64,000 nucleotides of DNA from NCBI GenBank assembly GCA_029339505.1, contig JAQISU010000071.1, forward strand, positions 1,178,001 to 1,242,000, read 5' to 3'. A program made the translations under genes and the position numbers. Positions within the stretch are counted from its first letter, which is position 1. Every line of letters starts with the position of its first letter. Below are positions 57,270-64,000 of the stretch, piece by piece. Source of the DNA: Unio delphinus. Lineage: Eukaryota; Mollusca; Bivalvia; Unionida; Unionidae. Below the pieces are notes generated by a model. It saw nothing but the letters and a program-made list of their open reading frames with translations. It had not been told where the DNA came from and ran no database searches.

Positions 57270-57680
57270 TGTAAGACGATAACAATGAAAATATATTGTT
57301 TAAATGTATGTCCGATTAAGCATTCGACATGGACGCACCAATACGCAATGATGAATCTGTGCGTGATTATTAATATTACTATTATGACGCATGTGTACAT
57401 TACGCACAAGCATGAATTGATTTGCAAGTTCAGGATACATGCAGATATGTCTAGCCCGCCGAGGGGTTTAGTGCAATCGATGGTAGACCTTTGGTAGAAG
57501 ATGATATAACATACAGAATTGGTGATCGAGTGTATTTGTTAACAATGGTCTTATGGCATCTTTTAAGGGTGCCACTTCAATTATTGATGGACAAATATAT
57601 TGAATCGTGTCTTGAAGATGTTGATATAGCGACAACAATATTAGGTCTGGCCAATCATTCCGATGATTACTCGAGCTGAC
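57270..57680 (+). pseudogene. Displaced 5' fragment of a Polinton major capsid gene
   Basis: Matches the start of the capsid gene of the first copy: a DAPIRNDESVRDY segment (compare EAPVRKDDSVRGY), then LQVQD, then DVDIATTILGLANHSDDYSS (compare DVATTIIGLARYSDDYTR). Stops and frame changes are present. It lies before the pX-like remnant instead of after it, and is flanked by two copies of a short segment of the 320-aa gene (REEQYVEE.../KEEQSVEK...). Confidence 0.65.
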
Positions 57681-57985
57681 AAAGAAGAACAATCCGTAGA
57701 AAAATCTTTCAACACGCATTATGACACAGATCCTAAACCTAGTGTTGGAAGTGGTCTTGTTAATTAAGGAAGATGTCTTGTTACTGGTCCTAATAACTTC
57801 CGTGCCGATGTTGAACGATTGCAAATTCTGATTGGCGGAACAGGAGCTGATAATAATTGCCTAGAAATCATCATTGAAGCAGCTGATTATTTGTCAACAA
57901 TTATTTACAGGCGGTATCATGAATATAAACGTGTATCGGCGTAATATTGATGAAAATGTTTGTGATTATCAAAGTGATTGAAGGA
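57681..57985 (+). pseudogene. Remnant of the 320-aa Polinton protein, C-terminal part
   Basis: Contains a segment like VERLQILIGG (compare ISRLEVLMGG) and EIIIEAADYLSTIIYRR (compare EIINEAADICRRLFAGG), then a variant of INVYR. This comparison is what reveals the frame change near 35085 in the first copy. Confidence 0.65.
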
Positions 57986-58039
57986 TGCAACTAGATAAAA
58001 TGACTAAAATAAGTTGGTTATAAATAATACTCACCGTGG

Positions 58040-58830
58040 ACCGATCATGGTGAGGGTGATACATTTGCGATTACCACATATAAAGAATTTTATAGTAATG
58101 GCACAAGTGAAATTGTTTAAGATGTATTTAGAAGAATAGCTCCCAAAGCAATACTTATTGCAAAACAATTAGGAATGAAAGCTATTTACGTTGTTCGTGG
58201 TAAAAGGTAATGATAATGTTGGTAATGTTGCCGGTAAAGCGTTCTCAGCAATCAAGGATAGACTAGCATGATTAATACGACAAAAACCAAAGCTATTAAA
58301 ACTAACCAGCACTGAAATTATGCATACATATGTTACTAAAATAATAAACCAAGCTGCAGATGAAAACCTAGCAGAGTTCACTAGTGTACCACTAACAGAA
58401 AAGACAATAATATTACTCGCGTTTCAGGAAAATGCCAAAGTAGATTTGCAGGAACGAACTACAATAGTGTTTGACACACTTGGAGTTTCTGAGAATTCTT
58501 TGCCGATAAATGTACATGAAGAATCTTCTGCGTGGGTTTTTCTGAATGTTGATCAACATCATATTGCTTATCAATGGGTGATAACATTTATTGTGCGTGT
58601 TCGGATTGTTGATTCTGGTTTGCAGATAGTCAGCAGGATTTCACAATGCTTTATCCGATCTATTTTGTTTCACTGGGACATTTATGTTTAGTTGTTGATA
58701 AACACTTCCGAAATCGTGTAGCTCGACTGCCCGCTTGTGGTTATAGATCAATCACTGTTATACTCTCAAACAAATCAAAGCTACTTGAAGATGTAGGTGG
58801 ACGAATGAGTTATTGATGGTTCAGTCGAAA
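58040..58830 (+). pseudogene. pX-like remnant fused to the 3' part of a capsid gene
   Basis: The pX part shows RRIAPKAILIAKQLGMKAIYVVR (compare RIAPKVAPLAKQLSMKAIDVIR) and a C-terminal helix NQAADENLAEF. Near 58410-58430 the same open frame passes into the second jelly roll of the capsid protein (QERTTIVFDTLGVSENSL; compare QERSHMIFDRLGVSEVSL), so about 1 kb of capsid gene has been lost at the junction. The frame is open over 58320-58691 across it. Confidence 0.65.
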
Positions 58831-58839
58831 TGATATTTA

Positions 58840-59240
58840 TAATCTCATATCATGTTAGTGTCCGTTTGACTTATGGTCAGATTAAACTACAATCAACATC
58901 AAATGAGAACTGTGCAATATAAATATCACTAAAGAAAACAGATCGCAGGTGGACCGAATAAACTATGACTGACATAATGTCACATCAAACATTTCAATAA
59001 AGTCGAAGGATCAAATGCCGGCATTAGACTTAATCTTTTTATGGGTGTCATTAAAGACGCAGTCACAAAGGGTAATATATTTATACTTCTTGAAGCTATA
59101 CCAGGGTTAATATCCGCTATAGTCCCATCTGTTTACGACAGCAGCTGATTTGGTGTTGTTTGAACTACTGATGGTATGGCATTAAGGAAAGCAACATGAA
59201 AAGCAATAGACTTTAAAATAGGGAAATGGTCTAAGACTAC
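58840..59240 (+). pseudogene. Remnant of the capsid C-terminal domain
   Basis: VSVRLTYGQIK answers VSVKLTDGQVK of the first copy, and the Ala/Pro-rich end and the GKW-KTTETL-like tail can be followed with many stops. Between this and the capsid part, a stretch of about 55 bp present in the first copy is missing, consistent with two separate genes originally. Confidence 0.55.
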
Positions 59241-59322
59241 AGAAACTCTGCATTCTTTGTACGTAAAGGGTATGAAAATTCCCGGGACAATACCTCGGTA
59301 AGACATAAAGAGTCATCTTCCT

Positions 59323-59715
59323 ATGTCGAGTTGTGATTTAACAAATCCTGCTGAAAAATTAGAAAATTTTCATAGGTGTTTTATGCGTGAACGTTTATCA
59401 ACACAAACAAACAATGTTGAAACCAGTATGATTAATCTGGATAAAAGTTCTGGTCTAAGTACTCATTTTGTTGCATACGCGATGGATCTACGTGGAGTTG
59501 TTTATTATGGTTCGTATGGACTGGCACCACCAAAATATGTATGCGGACTTCAAACTTCGGTCTTGTATTTAACATTGCCGACACTGCCAATAACCGATCA
59601 GGCTAACTGTGGCCGTGAAGTAACTGCTGTGCTGAGCGCTGTACCTTTATCACCCAAATTACCCCATAAAGTTGTACATACATTCACTTTAAATATGTAT
59701 CAAATAATAGAATGA
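59323..59715 (+). pseudogene. Adenain-like protease of the second copy, catalytic Asp lost
   Basis: One open frame of 130 codons. The His (STHFVAY) and Cys (ANCGREVTA) motifs are kept. The Asp motif reads VYYGSYGL where the family has FDSYG, so the catalytic Asp is replaced by Gly. About 10 residues are missing near the N-terminus compared with the first copy. The long open frame is therefore a leftover and not evidence of activity. Its start defines the likely start in the first copy. Confidence 0.7.
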
Positions 59716-60290
59716 TATATATTTACGGACGATCTAGTAGACAAAAACAAAACAAACTGACGAAATAAAACATGAATATGTAAGTAAATATGTTAATGAC
59801 TAAATGTATGAATTATTAAATGTTGCAAATGTAGATCCAAATGAATTAGGAAAATTAAAAACGAGTAATCTTTCATTGATGGATATTAAAGGAGTAACCG
59901 AAAAAAGCATATCTGTGTTTGATAGTAATCAAAACATTAAACCCGGTGCTCTTATATCAACAATATTATATAATCTTCGCAATAGGGGACACGTATCTCA
60001 ATGATAAACGTGTTAAGTGTAATGAATGATTAAATTAACACATTTAGATCAGAATATTATAATCATGTACAAACACTTCTGAGTTTTCATAGAAGCATAA
60101 AAATAAACAATAATGAACTGTTTGCGAAGTCCAGCAGATGTTAACATTAAGCTCTCTGACATAAAAAAGATCACCAACAACGTAGTAAACACGGTAGCGT
60201 CTGGACAAGTAGTATGGTCACCACTTAATAATTACTTTAAATATTGAGCTGAGGTTACTGGTATATGCAGGTTCTAAATACTGGGTGTTG
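59712..60290 (+). pseudogene. Fibre-like protein remnant
   Basis: ATG at 59712 overlaps the protease stop. A segment LLNVANVDPNELGKLKTSNLS matches the N-terminal region of the first copy, and near 60185 NNVVNTVASGQVVW answers NNIVYTVDSGTLDW. The central VDKFFG repeats are almost entirely missing, so the stalk-like part is shorter or deleted. Confidence 0.55.
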
Positions 60291-60359
60291 TCTGGATTTA
60301 TGCTAGTGGCAAACCAGACTGAAAAATATCCTTAATCAGTACAGTGAAAGTAAATTATA

Positions 60360-60660
60360 TCGCTGACGTGTAGTTGTCGTTAGCATATTTGTATATTTGT
60401 CGTCCGCTGTTATCGCTAGAACCGGTGTATTGTTATCGAAAATGACAATAACATCACCGGCAGTTTTATCAATTTTTAATTCAGCTGCAAGAAGTGATGA
60501 TACCCTTAATATCATCGCAAACATACCCACATTTACCAATACGAAATTGCATGAGTAAATAATAGAGTTACATACAACGAATCTAGCATACTCTAAACAA
60601 TCATCGTTGATATCATCAAGCCTTAGTAATGGAATAATATCAAATAGCAATCACAGAAAT
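60360..60660 (+). pseudogene. Membrane protein remnant
   Basis: The hydrophobic stretch VSIFVYLSSAVIARTGVLLS follows DITVYSVSGVMVSAGVILST of the first copy position by position. An open frame on the opposite strand here is its shadow. Confidence 0.45.
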
Positions 60661-60739
60661 GATTAAGATTAATAACGAGGCAATGACTATACTAGAATCC
60701 ACGTCTGATTTAGTAAATCGGTATTTAGAAAATAAAACA

Positions 60740-60762
60740 AACACTACTACTACTACTACTAC

Positions 60763-60806
<44 letters not shown>

Positions 60807-60885
60807 ATAATAATAACAATAATAATATATTAATAAGACGAAGAAGAAAAATATATAATAACAACAATAATACTAATACAATACA

Positions 60886-60935
<50 letters not shown>

Positions 60936-60970
60936 TAATAATATTAATAATAATAATAATATCAATAATA
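60740..60970. repeat. (ACT)n and (AAT)n trinucleotide tracts
   Basis: Two simple-repeat tracts inserted or expanded between the membrane and penton-like remnants. They give poly-Thr and poly-Asn/Ile frames that do not code. Confidence 0.95.
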
Positions 60971-61029
60971 ATGTCGTCATAGCAAAAACGACTGCAACAG
61001 CTCGACATACATACAGCTGCGATGATATC

Positions 61030-61287
61030 AGCACTCGACAAATCCTGAATTTAGCGTCAACATTCCCATTCTAATTCCAGTGAAAACGATTCGGCTTCTC
61101 TTAAAATAAAGAAGACAGAACCAAGATTGGCACGCTTTTAGTACTCTAACACGTAGTTATCAAATAAAACAAGTAAATGATGAATTTAAGCGCAGACTCA
61201 ATTAAATTTGTCAAAGGAAAATACCAAAACTGTTCATGAATCAACATTATTAGCCGCGATGGAAATAAATTCACCAAATTATGCCAT

Positions 61288-61367
<80 letters not shown>

Positions 61368-62170
61368 CTTCATCATGATGGTAAGACATTTCGTAAGGTA
61401 ATGGATTCAAAACTTGTATTCCATATTTGTATGACGATGATCTTAAATCGTTCGAAAATAAAATTAAAACTAATCATGAAACTGGATTCCACGTAATTTT
61501 TTTTTTCTTGTATCACAGAATACTAGAATAAAGATGTAACACAACAAATCATTGCAACAATACATGTGAATTAAATTGTATCAGACGTTGAATATGCTAA
61601 TCAAAATATTGTTGAGGTAATAAATATTACAACGTATAAAGTACATTTATAAAAAGAAAAACATTTATGCAATCTGTTTTCACCATTAAAAATTAAACGA
61701 ATATCATAAATTCAATTTTGTGATGAGAATGTTGAACACCAAAGATCTAATATTATCACTCAAGATCTTAACATCAAATTTTGAATCACTGAAAGAGCAC
61801 ATCAGGCAGCAATTATTATCAAATGTAACAATTAACTGTTAATTAAACATCAACGTTTGCAGTCAATATTGTATATGATGTAACTGACAGCAGCTATTAA
61901 GCAGATGTTGAAATGTCGAGCCAGGCAGATGATCAGGAATATATTCTTTATACATTTACACCTCAAGTACCTCCTGAATATTTGATTGCACAAGAACCCA
62001 TTAATATGATTTATCAAGAAGACATTTCAAACTTACTAACGAAACCGGACACCATTTTCATTTGAGGAATGCAATTTTTAATTTGAATCTCTACAAAATG
62101 TCTGTAAGAGTTTTAATGATAAAGATACTTTTAGAGTCGACGTTAGCGTTTCACAAATTATTAAAAGGGG
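61030..62170 (+). pseudogene. Penton-like minor capsid remnant
   Basis: Short blocks match the first copy in order: a NPEFSVN-like start at about 61045, SFENKIKT-type middle, DAxDSSY at about 61880, QADDQEYILYTFTP (compare QAQQGYILYSFAP) at about 61935 and EPINMIYQ. An (AT)n tract at 61289-61365 interrupts it. No intact frame remains. Confidence 0.55.
61289..61365. repeat. (AT)n microsatellite
   Basis: AT tract of about 77 bp inside the penton remnant. Confidence 0.95.
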
Positions 62171-62884
62171 TATTATATAATGTGCCAACACGTGAGGATT
62201 TGTATACACAAGACAGAGGTACACAAAATTGACGGCCAGAGGTACACGAAATTGACGGCATAACCATATGTACACTGCCCATTGTCAGCGCAAAACAATT
62301 TCGTGTTATTGCAATTATTGATGAATACAACAATGAATATTTTTGTTGACGCAGATACAGTTAAATGAACTACAGCGATAACATTTTAATATGATTACGT
62401 GTGATAAAAATCAGATTCTAAATTATGCACATCTTGTATTGAATTCGATCGACTTAAAACTTTTCTAATTCTTCAGATTGATGGCTATATTAATAAATCA
62501 TTTTCAGGAATGAAAACTATCATAGTTCATTAAATTTATGGGTATATTACCTAAATAAATAAATCATATTATCGAACAGGTTAAATAAATTGATGGAATA
62601 CGTGGTAGTTACAATAATACAAATCTCATCGATAACAATTGTATAATAATAATATTAATAAAAAATGTATCTTTTGAACAGAATTGATTTTTCTGCTGAT
62701 ATTTTTATTTGATTGGGTAAATGATACTAAAAACAATGAAATCAGATTTTATAATAATAGGGTACAATATTAGCAAATAAAATGAAAATCCTACTAAAAA
62801 CAAACAAATTACGTATTAAGAATGATAATAATCAGGCATAATACAAAACTATAAATCATAATAAATATTGTAATCTGAATAATT

Positions 62885-62888
<4 letters not shown>
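62171..62888. other. DNA after the second Polinton copy
   Basis: Near 62205-62260 a 23-bp segment (AGAGGTACACAAAATTGACGG) is duplicated in tandem, and a coding-like stretch (PIVSAKQFRVIAIIDEYNNEY) follows on plus. It has no counterpart in the first copy. No terminal repeat is found. Confidence 0.3.

Positions 62889-62938
<50 letters not shown>
62889..62938. repeat. (AT)n microsatellite
   Basis: AT tract of about 50 bp, followed directly by TTAGGGTGGCCC, possibly the edge of the next repeat element. Confidence 0.95.
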
Positions 62939-62941
<3 letters not shown>

Positions 62942-63142
62942 GGTGGCCCTTAAACATAGAAAAAACATTTTTTTTCATTTCTCTAGCATCTGAACCCTCA
63001 GAGTGGTTCCATTTATTGTATAAACAGATGAGAAAAAATATTATGAAAAAATATTAATATTTAGGGGTGGCTCAAGCACATCAAAGTTTACCATTAGAGT
63101 CTGAAAATCGTCATTTGGTCATTAAAACGAACGACACAGAGT

Positions 63143-64000
63143 TTACTGTTTGTCAATCAATGTTGACTTTTTTGCATCTGGAAATTGTTTCCGGTTCTGC
63201 TCTATTACGTGGAGAGCATACTGCAGCTGGTCTTCACATCTAAAGCGCCCTGACTGGACTGCATCTTGAATGAGGGCAACGCTCCGTTCTGCGTGGTCAT
63301 TTGTAACCGAAAGCGTCTTGACCATTGCCTCAGCAGCTTTGAAGTCATCTCTACTGTTCCATGACTCGGGATCTTCAGCTAAGAATCCAGAAGGCAAGCC
63401 CAGAATTGTAAATAGTTTTCTGCTTGACTTTGTGACAAAATCTACGAGTGTCTTCTGTTGCACGGCTGCCATGTCAATGCGTGCCCATTTTGGTGGATCC
63501 AGTTCTCCATCCTTTTCTTCCTACCCTCTGACAAGTGCTTGCTTTGTGGCAATATCTAGTTCTGGATCAAAGAGGCTGAGCAGTATTAAATCTTCCGAGA
63601 GGTACCACAGCTGCCCAGCCATCTTACGTGACGTTTCGACACTGATGGCACGATCTGGATATGAATGGAGCAGCTGCAGGACTTGGAGGTCATTTCTGCC
63701 TGCAGTAGGAGCAACAGGTGCCTGGTACCAAAACTTGAGATAAATCTTTGCAAGAAATATGTTCAAACGTAGAAGCCCTTGAGATTCTAGGGTTGTCAGC
63801 TTGAACTGGGACCGGAAAAGTAATACCTTGATGCTGTAGATGGCTTTTGCTATCTAGCGTGCTTGATGCAATGGACCAGCGCTTCTGAACGTCATCTTGT
63901 CCGAAGACTTTTTCCCTAAGAAGACGAGCATTATTTGCAATAGCTCACGATAGTCATCTATAGGTTGATTATCTTCAAGTTGTCGTTCGCAGAATGCAAT
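63143..64000 (-). pseudogene. Stop-broken member of an abundant uncharacterised invertebrate family
   Basis: One minus frame continues off the window edge. It reads MTFRSAGPLHQAR, a TAG where the family normally has Trp, then IAKAIYSIKVLLFRSQF, NIFLAKIYLKFWYQAP, GRNDLQVLQLLHSY, GQLWYLSEDLILLSLFDPEL, a second TAG, a KTLSVTNDHAERSVALIQD segment and ALHVIEQNRKQFPD. I recognise this as a protein family found in many copies in mollusc, cnidarian and arthropod genomes, often beside transposable elements, with unknown function. All parts are in the same frame and only point mutations break it. The 3' flank (AGGGGTGGCTCAAGCAC) resembles the family's usual downstream sequence. Confidence 0.6.

Larger units (their letters stand above)
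56079..62170 (+). mobile_element. Second, decayed Polinton: virion half only
   Basis: Remnants of the same genes in the same order and orientation as 34.3-41.4 kb: the 320-aa protein, pX-like, major capsid plus C-terminal domain, protease, fibre-like, membrane and penton-like. Divergence is high and stops are frequent. No integrase, polymerase, helicase or ATPase remnant is seen, and no terminal repeat at either end. Part of the capsid gene is displaced (see the separate entry). It is an older insertion of a related element, not a recent duplication of the first one. Confidence 0.8.

Noticed and set aside
60336..60650. 104-codon minus frame over the second Polinton copy
   Set aside because: The plus strand matches the membrane protein of the first copy position by position, so the minus frame is a shadow.

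Overview
The window is AT-rich animal DNA, most likely from a marine mollusc and probably a bivalve. A tRNA-derived SINE at about 21.83-22.09 kb has the central domain I recognise from molluscan/bivalve SINEs. There are decayed gypsy and LINE retroelements and many long (AT)n microsatellites. No prokaryotic gene organisation is seen outside one mobile element, and only one host exon looks solid: a 3'-terminal exon on the minus strand at 79-500 with a poly(A) signal at the window edge.

The centrepiece, 25394-41673 (16.3 kb), is a nearly complete Polinton/Maverick (adintovirus-like) integrated DNA element. It has about 250-bp terminal inverted repeats and a 5-6 bp flanking duplication. From left to right it holds: a packaging ATPase (-, N-terminus lost), a phospholipase A2-like domain (+, N-terminus lost), a retroviral-type integrase (+, intact), and a large minus-strand gene that reads as family B DNA polymerase, then superfamily 1 helicase, then HNH domain in one continuous frame (several breaks). 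Next come a 60-bp-repeat protein (-), a Cys-rich zinc protein (+), a phage-type HNH endonuclease (+), a 1.5-kb non-coding repeat block and two small unknown genes. The virion block follows: a conserved protein of about 320 aa, a pX-like basic protein, a major capsid protein with a fused C-terminal domain, an adenain-like protease, a fibre-like repeat protein, a two-helix membrane protein and a penton-like protein. The replication half lies left and mainly minus; the virion half lies right and all plus. About a dozen stops and frameshifts, mostly in homopolymers, show a young but inactivated copy. The major capsid, integrase, pX-like and HNH genes remain open.

A second, much older and rearranged copy of only the virion half lies at about 56.08-62.2 kb in the same gene order. 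It provides an internal comparison that supports gene boundaries in the first copy.

Other regions: 0-25 kb holds host intron-like DNA, a gypsy gag/RT/RNase H remnant (1.36-2.33 kb), a second RT remnant (3.9-4.3 kb), a LINE endonuclease remnant (7.4-7.7 kb), an unexplained belt of decayed reading frames (11-15.5 kb), the SINE, and a gag-like retroelement ORF whose first 12 codons match the histone H3 tail (22.19 kb). From 41.7 to 55.6 kb there are satellites and microsatellites: a degenerate short repeat (42.6-43.0 kb), a roughly 400-bp satellite (43.5-48.1 kb) with a nested 48-bp minisatellite, and a possible LTR or small two-exon gene (53.2-54.6 kb). The last kilobase contains a stop-broken copy of an abundant uncharacterised invertebrate protein family.
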